This document shows, piece after piece, positions 1 through 10,289 of a stretch of 64,000 bases of DNA. This DNA comes from Paludibacteraceae bacterium (GTDB lineage Bacteria; Bacteroidota; Bacteroidia; Bacteroidales; Paludibacteraceae). Each line of letters starts with the position of its first letter. Positions within the stretch are counted from its first letter, which is position 1. The translations under genes were made by a program, and so were the position numbers. Location: assembly GCA_017467185.1 (NCBI GenBank), contig JAFTSS010000004.1, forward strand, positions 16,779-80,778. Direction: 5' to 3'. A model generated the notes under the pieces. That model was not told where the DNA came from. It saw only the letters and a list, made by a program, of their open reading frames with translations, and ran no database searches.

Positions 1-848
1 AAGTATGCTGCACGTGGGTCGTTATCAACCTCTGGAGTGATTTCGTTGACACGAGGGAGTGGGTGTAGCACGATCATATCTTTTTTGCCGAGAGCCATTT
101 TGTCGGTGTCGAGGATGAATGAGTCGCGGAGGCGTAGGTATTGAGCACGGTCTTCGAAGCGTTCTTCTTGTACGCGTGTCATATAGAGTACATCGACGAG
201 AGGCATAGCTTCTTCGAGTGTGCTTACTTCGATGTATTCAAGGTTGTTAGCATCACATACGTCGTGTTTGATGTAATCGGGTAAGCGGAGTTCGTCGGGA
301 GCGATGAGTACGAATTTTACGCCTTCGTAGCGTCCCATAGCTTTGATGAGTGAGTGGACAGTGCGTCCGTATTTGAGGTCGCCACAAAGACCTACGGTTA
401 GATGGTCGAAACGTCCGAGTTCGCGACGTATGGTGAGTAGGTCAGTGAGAGTTTGGGTTGGGTGGCTATGACCTCCGTCACCTGCGTTGATTACGGGGAT
501 TGAAGCGTATTGCGATGCGATGAAAGGTGCGCCTTCTTTAGGGTGACGCATAGCGATGATGTCGGCAAATTGTGATATTACGCGAGCAGTGTCGGCAACA
601 GTTTCGCCTTTGCTTACAGAAGAGCTTGCTGCGTCGGAGAATCCGAGTACGTTGCCACCGAGTTCCATCATTGCGGCGGTGAAACTGAGGCGTGTGCGAG
701 TGCTTGGTTCATAGAATAGTGTGGCTAATTTTTTGCCGCGACAAGCATCGGCATATTTTGCACGATTGTCGATGATATCTAATGCACGAAGCATGAGTTG
801 GTTGATTTCTTCAACTGTGAAATCGGTAGGGTCTATTAAATGGCGCAT
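1..848 (-). CDS. pyrB: Aspartate carbamoyltransferase catalytic chain, 3' end outside the window
   Basis: Cytosolic enzyme that condenses carbamoyl phosphate with aspartate, the committed step of UMP synthesis. The minus-strand frame from the ATG at 848 is open to base 1, giving at least 282 residues of an expected 305-310, so only the C-terminal tail is missing. The carbamoyl-phosphate motif STRTR lies at residues 49-53 and HPLPR about 20 residues before the window edge; both are standard catalytic motifs. It is the last visible gene of the pyr operon, separated from pyrE by a 190-bp spacer with an inverted-repeat element. A regulatory pyrI, if present, would lie beyond the edge. The identification is secure. 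Confidence 0.95.
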   Translation of the reverse strand, partial: MRHLIDPTDFTVEEINQLMLRALDIIDNRAKYADACRGKKLATLFYEPSTRTRLSFTAAMMELGGNVLGFSDAASSSVSKGETVADTARVISQFADIIAMRHPKEGAPFIASQYASIPVINAGDGGHSHPTQTLTDLLTIRRELGRFDHLTVGLCGDLKYGRTVHSLIKAMGRYEGVKFVLIAPDELRLPDYIKHDVCDANNLEYIEVSTLEEAMPLVDVLYMTRVQEERFEDRAQYLRLRDSFILDTDKMALGKKDMIVLHPLPRVNEITPEVDNDPRAAY

Positions 849-863
849 TTTTATTATAAATTT

Positions 864-1025
864 TAATTAACGTGGGTTCAGTAATGTTGGTAAATACACA
901 CTCTCGTTGTGTATTTTTGCGTTCACTCCTTGACGGTTTGCTTGCTTGAAGGTTGCTTGCACCTTGCTTGAGGGGAGTACACACTGTGAGTGGGTATTTA
1001 TTGGGTTATTGAACTCACGTTAATT
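864..1025. repeat. Inverted-repeat-bounded element between pyrE and pyrB
   Basis: The spacer is bounded by TAATTAACGTGGGTTCA (864-880) and its near-perfect reverse complement ending at 1025. The interior holds a smaller palindromic piece (ACACACTCTCGTTGTGTAT and GAGTACACACTGTGAG) that recurs near 49,670-49,780. Only one complete copy is seen in the window. It resembles a MITE or a long hairpin; there is no coding potential. Confidence 0.6.
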
Positions 1026-1041
1026 ATGATTTTATGTTTTA

Positions 1042-1671
1042 TTATTTCATCCAAGATTCGTCAGATGGGTTGTTGCGGAATTTGATGAGGCGTTCTTTGT
1101 CTTCTTGTTTGATGTAACCTTCTTCGGCAGCAACTTCTACGAGAGAATCGAGGTTAGAGAGGCTATAGTTGATAACATTAGCTTCAGCCATGCGGTCGAG
1201 ACCTTTTTTCATGCCATAAGTGAAGATGCTGGCAACACCGAGCACTTCAGCACCTGCTTCGCGGAGTACGTTTACGACTTCGATACAGCTACCGCCAGTA
1301 GAGATGAGGTCTTCGATAACAACTACTTTTTGACCTTTTTCGAGACGACCTTCGATTTGGTTGCCACGACCATGGTCTTTAGCACCTGAACGTACGTAGC
1401 CCATTGGTAAGTTGAGGATAGTTGCAGTGATGGCAGCGTGAGCAATACCTGCAGTAGATGTACCCATAAGGACTTCTGCTTCAGGGAATTTTGTACGTAC
1501 GATTTCTGCCAAACCAGCTTCTACGTGGTTGCGAACTTCAACAGATGTGAGAGTGAGACGGTTGTCGCAGTAGATTGGACTTTTGATACCACTTGCCCAA
1601 GTGAAAGGTTGTTCTGGACGAAGGAATACTGCTTGAATTGAAAGGAGGTCTTTAGCTATTTGTTTTTCCAT
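1042..1671 (-). CDS. pyrE: Orotate phosphoribosyltransferase
   Basis: Converts orotate and PRPP to orotidine 5'-monophosphate (UMP pathway step 5), in the cytosol. The 209-residue length is normal for the family. The PRPP-binding loop VVVIEDLISTGGS lies at residues 116-128, and the TSTAGIAHA segment near residue 71 fits the phosphate-binding region. The ATG at 1671 follows the repeat spacer directly. It lies between pyrF and pyrB in the same orientation, so co-transcription is likely. Many related genomes use a similar 205-215 residue protein. The identification is secure. Confidence 0.95.
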   Translation of the reverse strand: MEKQIAKDLLSIQAVFLRPEQPFTWASGIKSPIYCDNRLTLTSVEVRNHVEAGLAEIVRTKFPEAEVLMGTSTAGIAHAAITATILNLPMGYVRSGAKDHGRGNQIEGRLEKGQKVVVIEDLISTGGSCIEVVNVLREAGAEVLGVASIFTYGMKKGLDRMAEANVINYSLSNLDSLVEVAAEEGYIKQEDKERLIKFRNNPSDESWMK

Positions 1672-1696
1672 AATTTTAGTATTTTATATTGTTTAG

Positions 1697-1934
1697 TTTT
1701 TACAGAAGTACATATTTTATGTTTGTTGGCTTGTAAAATATAGTTTGTATTTTATTCTTTGGTGGGATGATTATTTTTTTAAGTACATGCCATGTTGCTA
1801 TGGAAGTTTGAATAGAACATCTTCAAGATATTATGATTTAGGGCGTGTACTTGAAAAAAGTTGTTCTCCTTATAATTTGTAAAATACAGATTACAAATTG
1901 TAAACCTAATAAATGAATTTGTACTTATGTTGAA
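1697..1934. repeat. Nested inverted-repeat element, AAGTACAT family, copy 1
   Basis: The outer ends are ACAGAAGTACATATTT on the left and TTGTACTTATGTT on the right. An inner inverted pair, TTTTTTTAAGTACATGCC and GGGCGTGTACTTGAAAAAA, encloses about 50 bases. The same layout occurs at 2670-2908, 17572-17756 and 45971-46217. There is no ORF. A MITE-like element or a large hairpin is the simplest reading. Confidence 0.7.
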
Positions 1935-1948
1935 ATAAAAAATGATTA

Positions 1949-2647
1949 TTATCCAACAAACTCAGACATGCAGCGACGATAAGCTGCTACTGGGTCGGGA
2001 GCGGCAGTGATAGGACGGCCTACTACGATGTAGTCTGTTCCGATTTCGCGAGCACGAGCTGGAGTAGTGATGCGGACTTGGTCGCCTACTTCGCCATCGG
2101 CAAAGCGGATACCTGGTGTGACAGTCATAAATTCAGTTCCACAAGCCTCTTTTACGATGCCAGCTTCGAGTGGAGAACATACTACGCCGTCGAGACCTGC
2201 TATTTTTGCATTTTTAGCATAGTGAACTACTACGTCGTTGATATTGTGGTCGATGAGAAGGTCGTTGCGCATGCGTTCTTCACTGGTAGAAGTGAGTTGA
2301 GTAACAGCAATGAGCAATGGGCGAGTGCCATCAGGACGAGTGAGGCCTTCGAGAGCAGCCTTCATCATTTCGATAGTACCTGCAGCGTGGAGGTTGCACA
2401 TATCTACATCGAGGCGAGAGAGCACAGACATAGATTTTTTCACTGTGTTAGGTATATCGTGGAGTTTGAGGTCGAGGAAGATGCGGTGTCCACGGCGTTT
2501 GATTTCGCGCACGATTGCAGGACCTTCGGCATAGAAGAGTTCCATACCAATTTTTACAAAAGGTTTTTCGTCTTGGAATTTATCCAAAAAAGCATAAGTT
2601 TCAGCTGCGCTTGAAAAGTCGCAAGCTATGATTACATCTCTATTCAT
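1949..2647 (-). CDS. pyrF: Orotidine 5'-phosphate decarboxylase, short (type 1) form
   Basis: Decarboxylates OMP to UMP, the last step of the pathway. The catalytic Asp-Lys-Asp signature is visible as [10 protein letters not shown] at residues 59-68. At 232 residues it matches the Escherichia coli/Bacillus type 1 length (about 230-245) rather than the roughly 270-residue type 2 enzyme that, as I recall it, is usual in Bacteroides. It is flanked on both sides by copies of the AAGTACAT inverted-repeat element, so the gene sits between two similar repeats. It is in the same orientation as pyrD and pyrE. The function is secure; the type assignment rests on length and motif only. Confidence 0.93.
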   Translation of the reverse strand: MNRDVIIACDFSSAAETYAFLDKFQDEKPFVKIGMELFYAEGPAIVREIKRRGHRIFLDLKLHDIPNTVKKSMSVLSRLDVDMCNLHAAGTIEMMKAALEGLTRPDGTRPLLIAVTQLTSTSEERMRNDLLIDHNINDVVVHYAKNAKIAGLDGVVCSPLEAGIVKEACGTEFMTVTPGIRFADGEVGDQVRITTPARAREIGTDYIVVGRPITAAPDPVAAYRRCMSEFVG

Positions 2648-2669
2648 AGTTTATTTAATTGTTTTTGAT

Positions 2670-2908
2670 TTAACAGAAGTACATATTTAATTTTGTGGGA
2701 GAAATTATGTTTATTCTCAATTGAATAGTTTATGTGGGTTTGCTTTGTTTTTTTTAAGTACAAGTTTTATTTCCATCAATGCTTTATCTTAGCTTCTTGT
2801 GATTTTATGATTTGGGGCATGTACTTGAAAAAGTTATTGCCCTTATAATTATGTAAAGTACAGATTATAATTTGTAAACCTAATAAAATGAATTTGTACT
2901 TATGTTAA
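2670..2908. repeat. Nested inverted-repeat element, AAGTACAT family, copy 2
   Basis: The left end is TTAACAGAAGTACATATTTA and the right end TTGTACTTATGTTAAAAA, with inner arms TTTTTTAAGTACA and TGTACTTGAAAAA. It shares the interior words GATTTTATGATTTGGGGC and AATTTGTAAACCTAATAAA with copy 1. It fills the pyrF-pyrD spacer. Confidence 0.72.
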
Positions 2909-2922
2909 AAAACAAAATATGA

Positions 2923-3831
2923 TTATACAATACCAATAATATCAGAAAGGCGTTCGATTTTGAGTTCTTCCATTACGCGAGGGAGATCTTCGATAATCTC
3001 TTTGCAGATGTAAGGATTTTTGAGATTCATTGCACCTATTTGTACTGCAGTAGCACCAGCCATCATCATTTCAATCACGTCGCGAGCTGAGCTTACACCA
3101 CCGCAACCCATCACAGGAATGTTGCAGGCTTTTGATACTTGGTGTACCATACGCACAGCCACTGGGAATATGCTTGGGCCAGAGAATCCACCCATTACGT
3201 TGGCAATGACAGGGCGACGACGAGCAATGTCGATACGCATACCGAGCATTGTGTTTATCAAGCAGATACCATCGGCACCAGCCTCTTCACATGCTTTGGC
3301 AATAGCCACGATGTCCGTTACGTTAGGTGATAGTTTGATATAGACAGGTTTAGTTGTAACGGCTTTTACGGCGCGAGTAACTTCGGCAGCAGCCTCAGGC
3401 GATGTGCCGAACGACATACCGCCATGGCGTACGTTAGGACAACTTACGTTCACTTCGATGATACCCACTTGTTCCTCTTTGTCGATGCGCTCGCAGCAGT
3501 AGGCATACTCTTCGATAGAGAAACCACTGATGTTGGCAATCACTGGTTTGTGGAATATTTTTTTGAGTTCAGGCAATTCGCGATTGATTACAGCGTCGAT
3601 ACCAGGGTTTTGCAAACCTACGGCATTGATCATACCACTTGCACCGCACTCGGCAATACGAGGTGTAGGGTTACCAAAACGCGCCTCTTTAGTCGTACCC
3701 TTAAATGAGAACGAACCAAGAATGTTTATATCGTAATATTCGGCAAATTCGCGACCAAAACCGAATGTACCCGATGCAGGCACGATAGGGTTGTCGAGAT
3801 GTAAGCCACTTAAATTTACACTTAAATCCAT
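2923..3831 (-). CDS. pyrD: Dihydroorotate dehydrogenase B (NAD+), catalytic subunit
   Basis: Oxidises dihydroorotate to orotate using FMN. The 302-residue length, the catalytic cysteine in NVSCPNVRHGG (Cys131) and the presence of pyrK in the same operon identify the soluble class 1B enzyme, in which electrons pass through PyrK to NAD+. Glycine-rich FMN/phosphate segments (GCGGVSSARDVIEMMMAGA) lie near residues 240-260. An unrelated AT-rich lipoprotein gene now separates it from pyrK. The gene is intact and the identification secure. Confidence 0.95.
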   Translation of the reverse strand: MDLSVNLSGLHLDNPIVPASGTFGFGREFAEYYDINILGSFSFKGTTKEARFGNPTPRIAECGASGMINAVGLQNPGIDAVINRELPELKKIFHKPVIANISGFSIEEYAYCCERIDKEEQVGIIEVNVSCPNVRHGGMSFGTSPEAAAEVTRAVKAVTTKPVYIKLSPNVTDIVAIAKACEEAGADGICLINTMLGMRIDIARRRPVIANVMGGFSGPSIFPVAVRMVHQVSKACNIPVMGCGGVSSARDVIEMMMAGATAVQIGAMNLKNPYICKEIIEDLPRVMEELKIERLSDIIGIV

Positions 3832-3898
3832 GTTTTTGATAAAATGTGTTTGTTTTAGATTGAATAGTTTTGGATATTGTCTTTATATAATGTTACTC

Positions 3899-4837
3899 TC
3901 AGTTTTTTATAATAGGGAATTCTTTATTTGGATAGTCATCATATAAAAAACTTTCCCAATCACTAAATACAATAGATTTAATATTATTTATATTTAGTAA
4001 TTTAATTTTTGCTTCAAAACAATAAGTTTTATTTGTTTCTGAATGAGTCCATTCATGAGGAGAAATATTAAAGGGATAAATAATTAGTTTGTTATCTATA
4101 TTCTTTACTAATATTTTTAAATTACCTTTATAATACGGAATATATGCATTTATTACAAGTGTATCGTCTTGAATTATACCACTCATTGTTAAATCTTCAA
4201 TATTATCAATTACCGGAGTATCTATTTGTTTAAACTCACTTTCTATATATGGTTTATATATAACTTTATTTCCTTTTTTTAATTCTAGTAAGTGGAATAT
4301 CGTTTGACAATTAGGTAGTTCTCCTTCTTTTGAACCTAAACCATAATGATAAGGGAAACCGATGTTTTTCAATATTTTAAGATTTTTTTTTCCATTTTGT
4401 GGCTTTAATATTGCATATTCGATATTATTACCAAGCATATCCTGTTCTGTACCTATTTTTGATATAGTAGCTTTTTGTACAGCGTTGTCATAGAACGTTT
4501 GATAATAAATTTCTTTTCCTATATGCCAATGACTTAAATCAATTAGAGTATTACTTTCAATAAATTCAATTATACTATCATTTGAAATTTTAATAAATTC
4601 ATAAGGGGTATGTGATGTATTATAGTAGATCGGAAATGTTTTATTATTTTGTTGTTTGCCTAAATAACTATGATTGATAGATTGAGCATCTCCTGCACAC
4701 GTATATAATTCGGTCCATGAATATGAATTATTTAAAAATTCAACAGGAGTACAAGCTAACAATATTGTTGTTATTGTTATTGAAAAAATAACGAGAGCAA
4801 TTAATATTGAGTAAAATTTTTTTATATTTATAGTCAT
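3899..4837 (-). CDS. Predicted lipoprotein of unknown function inserted in the pyr operon
   Basis: I do not recognise this 312-residue protein. The N-terminus has a lysine followed by a hydrophobic stretch (residues 8-28) ending in ILLACTP, a good lipobox with Cys29, so a membrane lipoprotein is likely; an uncleaved anchor is the alternative. The remainder is polar and rich in Asn, Ile, Lys and Tyr, with no catalytic motif I can name. Its AT-rich codon use is clearly different from pyrD and pyrK on either side. It lies in the operon's orientation between two subunits of the same enzyme, which suggests later insertion. No link to pyrimidine metabolism is evident. Confidence 0.75.
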   Translation of the reverse strand: MTINIKKFYSILIALVIFSITITTILLACTPVEFLNNSYSWTELYTCAGDAQSINHSYLGKQQNNKTFPIYYNTSHTPYEFIKISNDSIIEFIESNTLIDLSHWHIGKEIYYQTFYDNAVQKATISKIGTEQDMLGNNIEYAILKPQNGKKNLKILKNIGFPYHYGLGSKEGELPNCQTIFHLLELKKGNKVIYKPYIESEFKQIDTPVIDNIEDLTMSGIIQDDTLVINAYIPYYKGNLKILVKNIDNKLIIYPFNISPHEWTHSETNKTYCFEAKIKLLNINNIKSIVFSDWESFLYDDYPNKEFPIIKN

Positions 4838-4943
4838 TTTAAATTTATATGTGCGTACCTATAGGACGATTCAATGTCCTATAAGTTTATTTGTATGCGT
4901 AAAGAATTAAAATAATTCTTAAAGTGGTGAGAAATAATAAACA

Positions 4944-5684
4944 TTATTTTTCAAAATCAATTTCTTCTTTATACATTATAGGGCCATCTTTGCAGATGCG
5001 TTTGTAGCCAGTGAGGGTTTTGCAAGAGCAACCCATGCAAGCTCCGAAACCACAACCCATACGTTCTTCGAACGAGAATTGTCCGCTAGTCATTACGCCA
5101 CGGTGTAGAGCTTTAAGCATAGGTTCTGGTCCACAGCAATAGAGGTAGTCGTAGAGAATACCATTTTGTTCCATTGCATCGGTAACAAAACCTTTAGTGC
5201 CACCAGTTCCATCGACAGTTGTAACAAACACATCAAGTCCGAGAGCTACAAATTCGTCGTAATAGAACACCTCTTCGGCAGTGTTGAAGCCCATAATCAT
5301 AGTAGGGCGTTTGCCTTCGGCGAGGAGTTTTTTAGCGAGACCATACATAGGAGGTACGCCAACGCCACCACCTACGAGGAGTGGGTGTTTCATTTTTTCG
5401 ATGTTGGTATTGAAACCATTGCCAAGTCCGACGAGGATGTCGAGAGTTTCACCCTCTTTCATCTCAGCCATTTGGCGTGTACCTTCGCCTACCACCTTAT
5501 ATATAATAGTGATAGTAGTTTCGTTCCAATCGCAAATAGAGATAGGACGGCGGAGGAATTTGCCTGTCAATTCGATATTGATAAACTGACCTGGAGCAGT
5601 GATAGCAGAAGTATCACCCTCCAACACCATTTTATATACCGATTTAGTGAGAGGCGTATTGCTTAAGATTTTATATAAATTCAT
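4944..5684 (-). CDS. pyrK: Dihydroorotate dehydrogenase B, electron transfer subunit
   Basis: FAD and [2Fe-2S] subunit that passes electrons from PyrD to NAD+. The first 100 residues fit the ferredoxin-reductase FAD fold (FLRRPISICD), followed by a nucleotide-binding stretch (LLVGGGVGVPPMYGLAKKL). A C-terminal iron-sulphur ligand set is visible as Cys211-x4-Cys216-x2-Cys219-x11-Cys231. The length of 246 is slightly short of the usual 255-260. The ATG at 5684 is preceded by an AT-rich repeat spacer. Together with pyrD it defines a class 1B system. Confidence 0.93.
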   Translation of the reverse strand: MNLYKILSNTPLTKSVYKMVLEGDTSAITAPGQFINIELTGKFLRRPISICDWNETTITIIYKVVGEGTRQMAEMKEGETLDILVGLGNGFNTNIEKMKHPLLVGGGVGVPPMYGLAKKLLAEGKRPTMIMGFNTAEEVFYYDEFVALGLDVFVTTVDGTGGTKGFVTDAMEQNGILYDYLYCCGPEPMLKALHRGVMTSGQFSFEERMGCGFGACMGCSCKTLTGYKRICKDGPIMYKEEIDFEK

Positions 5685-5689
5685 AATTC

Positions 5690-5840
5690 ATATTTAATAA
5701 TTAATAATTTTAGTTAAAATGATATAATTATAAATTATAAGATTTTATAGTTAATATTCACATGCATAATTCGTAATAACCTTATGATAATATATCTGAA
5801 AGGTTAATTATGAATTATGCATTATGAATTATGCATTGAA
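5690..5840. repeat. ATTATGAATT-word inverted element between carB and pyrK
   Basis: One arm has loose copies of the word TTCATAATT and the other is ATTATGAATTATGCATTAT, enclosing about 100 AT-rich bases. It is one of a family found in at least seven operon spacers of this window. It is non-coding. Confidence 0.6.
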
Positions 5841-5844
5841 TTAA

Positions 5845-8800
5845 TTATTCTGCATCGATAGTGCTTACACCGAGAGTGATTTCTTCGAGCACGTCGAGGA
5901 GTACTTGTACGGTTTCGAGTGAAGTGAAGATACTTACGTTGTTTTCTACAGCGCAACGACGGATTTCGTAGCCATCGCGAGTAGAGTCGCCTTGCGAGAT
6001 ATCCATAGTGTTAATCACATAGTTGATGTGACCTTGACGGAGAGCTGTGAAGATTTCGTCGCTACCTTCCGACAATTTAGCACGATAACGAGTGCGGATG
6101 CCATGTTGACGGAGGAATTCGGCAGTACCTTTAGTACCTTCGATGTTGAAACCGAGGTTGTAGAAACGGCGGATGAGAGGTAGAGCTTTCTCTTTATCGA
6201 CATCGGCAATAGTAGCGAAAAGTGTACCATAGTTAGCTACATCCATGCCTGATGAGCGCAAAGCTTTGTAGAGTGCGCGAGTGAGAGAGCTGTCGTAACC
6301 GATAGCTTCGCCTGTAGATTTCATCTCAGGAGAGAGGTAAGCATCAATACCGCGAATTTTTGAGAATGAGAATGCAGGGGCTTTTACGTACCAGCGTTTT
6401 TTCTCAGCAGGATAAACAGATGTGTAGCCTTGTTCTTTAAGAGATTTGCCGAGAATAACTTCAGTAGCAATGTCTGCCATAGGGTAGCCTGTGGCTTTGC
6501 TGAGGAAAGGTACAGTACGGCTCGAACGTGGGTTAACCTCAATTACATATACATCGTCTTTATCGTCGGCAATGAATTGGATATTGTAGAGACCAATGAT
6601 GCCAATTTCTTTACCGAGGCGAACTGTGTAATCGAGGATTTTATTTTTAACGTCTTGCGATACAGAGAAAGTAGGGTAAACAGAAATAGAGTCGCCAGAG
6701 TGGATACCTGTTTTCTCAACGTGTTCCATGATGCCTGGGATGAATACGTCAGTACCATCACAGATAGCATCAACTTCGAGTTCCTTACCCATGATATATT
6801 TATCAACAAGGACAGGTTGGTCGGTGTTGATTTCAACGGCAGTTTGCAAGTAGTGGCGAAGAGCCGCTTCGTTATTAACAATTTGCATAGCACGACCGCC
6901 GAGAACGTAAGAAGGGCGTACGAGTACAGGGTAGCCGATGCGAGCGGCAACAGTGACACCATCTTCGATATTAGTAACAGCTTCGCCATTAGGTTGAGGT
7001 ATGCCGAGATGCGTCATGATTTTTTCGAATGCGTCGCGGTTTTCAGCATTTTCGATAGCTTGTACGTCAGTACCGATGATAGGCACACCGAGACGGTGCA
7101 AAGGTTCAGCGAGGTTGATAGCTGTTTGGCCACCGAGAGAAACTACGATACCTTCAGGTTTTTCGAGGTGGATGATATTCATTACATCTTCCACAGTGAG
7201 AGGTTCGAAGTAGAGTTTATCAGAAGTAGTATAGTCGGTAGAAACAGTTTCAGGGTTGTTGTTGATGATGATAGCCTCGTAGCCAGCGCGGCGGATAGAC
7301 CAAATAGCGTGAACAGTAGAGTAGTCGAATTCGACACCTTGACCGATACGGATTGGGCCAGAGCCGAGAACGATGATTTTCTTGCGGTCAGAGACGATGC
7401 TTTCGTTTTCAGCTTCGTAAGTAGAATAGAAATAAGGTACGTACGAGCTAAATTCGCTTGCGCAAGTGTCAATCATCTTATATACAGGGAATATGTTGTT
7501 AGCTTCACGCATGCGGTAGATGTCGTGCTCGGTGCAACCCCATACTTGTGCTATATATTTGTCGCTGATGCCGAGCAATTTTGCATCGCGTACAGTTTCA
7601 GGATTGTTAGGATTGTTGCGGATAACCTCTTCGAATTCAACGATGTGTTTGAATTTTTCGAGGAAGAACATATCGATTTTTGTAGCATTGTAAACCATAC
7701 CGAGGTCAACGCCAAGGCGGATGAGTTGAGCAATGGCATAGAGACGGTCGTCGGTAGCAGTGCGGATATATTCGAGAAGGCGAGCAGTGTCCCAATCATC
7801 AAATTTTTTGTGGTAGATATGGCATACACCAGTTTCGAGAGAGCGCACAGCTTTGAGAAGAGATTCTTCGAGAGTGCGGCCAACGCTCATAACTTCGCCT
7901 GTAGCCTTCATTTGAGTGCCGAGAGTGTTTTGGGCAGTGGCAAATTTGTCGAATGGAAAACGAGCTATTTTAGTAACTACGTAGTCGAGAGCAGGTTCGA
8001 ACGAAGCAGGAGTATTTGCGATTTGGATTTCGTCGAGGCGGAGGCCGACTGCGATTTTCGCACTTACGCGAGCGATAGGGTAACCGCTGGCTTTAGAAGC
8101 AAGTGCAGAAGAACGGCTCACGCGAGGGTTTACTTCGATTAGGTAGTAGTTGAAAGAGTGAGGGTCGAGAGCAAACTGAACGTTGCAACCGCCTTCGATT
8201 TTCAATTCGCGAATGATTTTGAGGGCAGAGTCGCGGAGGAGTTGATACTCTTTGTTTGTGAGAGTTTGTGATGGACAAACCACGATAGAGTCGCCAGTAT
8301 GGACACCGACAGGGTCGATGTTTTCCATGTTACAGATAGTGATAGCAGTATCGTTGGCGTCGCGCATTACTTCGTATTCGATTTCTTTGAAACCTTTGAT
8401 ACTTTTTTCTACGAGTACTTGGTGTACAGGCGAAAGGGTGAGAGCGTTGCGCATAAGTTCGCGACATTCCTCTTCGTTGTCGGCAAAGCCACCACCTGTA
8501 CCACCGAGGGTAAATGCAGGTCGGAGAACTACAGGGTAGCCAATTTTTTCGGCAGCTTCGAGACCCTCTTTCATGTTGTTGGCAATGATAGAAGGGAGTA
8601 CAGGTTCGCCTAAAGATTCGCAGAGTTCTTTGAAGAGTTCGCGGTCTTCAGCGCGTTCGATACTTTCGAAAGAAGTACCTAATATTTCAACGTCGCACTC
8701 TTCGAGGACGCCTTTTTTAGCGAGTTGAACAGCGAGGTTCAAACCTGTTTGACCGCCGAGACTTGGTACGATAGCATCAGGGCGTTCGTAGCGAATGATT

Positions 8801-9027
8801 TTAGCAACATATTCCAACGTAAGAGGTTCCATATATACCTTGTCGGCTATGTTGGTATCAGTCATAATAGTTGCAGGGTTTGAGTTTACGAGAATAACTT
8901 CGTAACCTTCTTCGCGCAATGCGAGGCATGCTTGAGTACCTGCGTAGTCAAATTCGGCAGCTTGTCCGATTACAATTGGACCAGATCCGATGACCATCAC
9001 CTTTTTTATATCTGTTCTTTTTGGCAT
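5845..9027 (-). CDS. carB: Carbamoyl-phosphate synthase large chain
   Basis: Makes carbamoyl phosphate from bicarbonate, ATP and ammonia delivered by CarA. The 1060 residues show the expected duplicated ATP-grasp architecture: a first half beginning [19 protein letters not shown] and a second half with the parallel [19 protein letters not shown] near residue 560, then an oligomerisation/allosteric C-terminal region (about 930-1060). The length is normal (1050-1075). It follows carA in transcription order across a repeat-filled spacer. Only one carAB pair is seen here, so arginine synthesis may share it. The identification is secure. Confidence 0.97.
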   Translation of the reverse strand: MPKRTDIKKVMVIGSGPIVIGQAAEFDYAGTQACLALREEGYEVILVNSNPATIMTDTNIADKVYMEPLTLEYVAKIIRYERPDAIVPSLGGQTGLNLAVQLAKKGVLEECDVEILGTSFESIERAEDRELFKELCESLGEPVLPSIIANNMKEGLEAAEKIGYPVVLRPAFTLGGTGGGFADNEEECRELMRNALTLSPVHQVLVEKSIKGFKEIEYEVMRDANDTAITICNMENIDPVGVHTGDSIVVCPSQTLTNKEYQLLRDSALKIIRELKIEGGCNVQFALDPHSFNYYLIEVNPRVSRSSALASKASGYPIARVSAKIAVGLRLDEIQIANTPASFEPALDYVVTKIARFPFDKFATAQNTLGTQMKATGEVMSVGRTLEESLLKAVRSLETGVCHIYHKKFDDWDTARLLEYIRTATDDRLYAIAQLIRLGVDLGMVYNATKIDMFFLEKFKHIVEFEEVIRNNPNNPETVRDAKLLGISDKYIAQVWGCTEHDIYRMREANNIFPVYKMIDTCASEFSSYVPYFYSTYEAENESIVSDRKKIIVLGSGPIRIGQGVEFDYSTVHAIWSIRRAGYEAIIINNNPETVSTDYTTSDKLYFEPLTVEDVMNIIHLEKPEGIVVSLGGQTAINLAEPLHRLGVPIIGTDVQAIENAENRDAFEKIMTHLGIPQPNGEAVTNIEDGVTVAARIGYPVLVRPSYVLGGRAMQIVNNEAALRHYLQTAVEINTDQPVLVDKYIMGKELEVDAICDGTDVFIPGIMEHVEKTGIHSGDSISVYPTFSVSQDVKNKILDYTVRLGKEIGIIGLYNIQFIADDKDDVYVIEVNPRSSRTVPFLSKATGYPMADIATEVILGKSLKEQGYTSVYPAEKKRWYVKAPAFSFSKIRGIDAYLSPEMKSTGEAIGYDSSLTRALYKALRSSGMDVANYGTLFATIADVDKEKALPLIRRFYNLGFNIEGTKGTAEFLRQHGIRTRYRAKLSEGSDEIFTALRQGHINYVINTMDISQGDSTRDGYEIRRCAVENNVSIFTSLETVQVLLDVLEEITLGVSTIDAE

Positions 9028-9034
9028 GATTATA

Positions 9035-9222
9035 TTAATTCAGAATTCATAATACATAATTCATAATTAGAGTTACATTATAAATCTCTCTTTTTATTTG
9101 AATTTTGATATTACGAATTGTTGTTTGTTGAAAAATTTATTTATATTCATAATTTCAAATCATAATATTAAATGCCGATAGGCAAATAATTATGTATTAT
9201 GAATTATGAATTATGCATTAGA
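9035..9222. repeat. ATTATGAATT-word inverted element between carA and carB
   Basis: The arms are TTCATAATACATAATTCAT and ATGTATTATGAATTATGAAT, with the core ATGCCGATAGGC near 9171, a relative of the ATGCCGAATGGC core of other copies. The right arm runs into the 3' end of carA and supplies its last codons (MHNS). Confidence 0.65.
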
Positions 9223-10286
9223 GAAATGAATTGGTCGAAGAGGTAAGCACTATCTTGTGGACCTGGGGCACTTTCGGGGTGATATTGAACTGAGAAGACT
9301 TTGTCTTTTTCAGAGCGTACACCTTCGACAGTGTTGTCGAGTATGTTGATGTGAGTTACTTCTAAGCCTGTACCTTCGAGTGTTTTTTCGTCAACGGCGT
9401 AAGAGTGGTTTTGAGAAGTGATTTCCACTTTACCAGTGAGAAGGTTTTTTACAGGGTGGTTGCCACCACGGTGACCGAATTTCAATTTATATGTTTGAGC
9501 GCCATAGGCGAGAGATATCATTTGGTGACCGAGACAGATGCCGAAGATTGGTAATTTGCCACGTAATTCACGCACGAGGTTGATGACGGTAGTAACATCT
9601 TCTGGGTTGCCTGGTCCGTTAGAGAGGAATAATCCGTCAGGTTGGAAAGCCAAAATTTCTTCTGCAGTAGTGTTGTAAGGAACAACAGTAACGTTGCAAC
9701 CACGAGCATTTAATGCGCGAATGATGTTGTATTTAATACCGCAGTCGATAGCAACTACGTCGTATTTGTGGTTAGGAGTACGAGAGAACCAACGTTTTTT
9801 GCAGCTTACTTGTGCCACGTGGTCGTGCATTACTGGAGTTTCGGCAATTCGACGCAAAGCCTCTTCTTTTGAAGTGTTTACATCGGTAATGATTACACGT
9901 TGTGAACCTTCAGAGCGGATGATGCGAGTGAGGCGGCGTGTGTCAATGCCCATAATGCCAGGTATGTTGTGTTCTTCGAGAACTTCATTTAGGGTTTTGG
10001 TATAACGGAAGTTAGATGGTACGTCGTTGTATTCGCGTACGATGAGACCACCGCAAGTAGGGAATTTAGTTTCGTAATCCTCGTCGGTGATACCGTAGTT
10101 ACCGATGAGTGGGTAAGTCATTACCACCATTTGACCTGTGTATGATGGGTCAGAAATAATCTCTTGGTAACCAACCATAGAGGTGTTGAAAACGATTTCG
10201 TTTACGACTTCGCGGTCAGCACCGAAGCCATATCCGAAGAATTCATATCCGTTTTCAAGAACGATTTTTTTGTTATATGGAAGCAT
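9204..10286 (-). CDS. carA: Carbamoyl-phosphate synthase small (glutaminase) chain
   Basis: Class I glutamine amidotransferase subunit that feeds ammonia to CarB. It is 360 residues long. The N-terminal CarA-specific domain covers about 1-170 and the glutaminase domain 175-350, with nucleophile Cys251 in GICLGHQM and the His/Glu partner motif YHPESAPGP near 337. The last four residues (MHNS) are encoded by an ATTATGAATT-type repeat rather than by sequence typical of the family. It is downstream of pyrC and upstream of carB in the operon. The identification is secure. Confidence 0.96.
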   Translation of the reverse strand: MLPYNKKIVLENGYEFFGYGFGADREVVNEIVFNTSMVGYQEIISDPSYTGQMVVMTYPLIGNYGITDEDYETKFPTCGGLIVREYNDVPSNFRYTKTLNEVLEEHNIPGIMGIDTRRLTRIIRSEGSQRVIITDVNTSKEEALRRIAETPVMHDHVAQVSCKKRWFSRTPNHKYDVVAIDCGIKYNIIRALNARGCNVTVVPYNTTAEEILAFQPDGLFLSNGPGNPEDVTTVINLVRELRGKLPIFGICLGHQMISLAYGAQTYKLKFGHRGGNHPVKNLLTGKVEITSQNHSYAVDEKTLEGTGLEVTHINILDNTVEGVRSEKDKVFSVQYHPESAPGPQDSAYLFDQFISLMHNS

Positions 10287-10289
10287 ATA

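Noticed and set aside
6430..8142. 570-codon plus-strand ORF opposite carB
   Set aside because: A shadow frame of carB caused by its codon bias; it has no recognisable domain.
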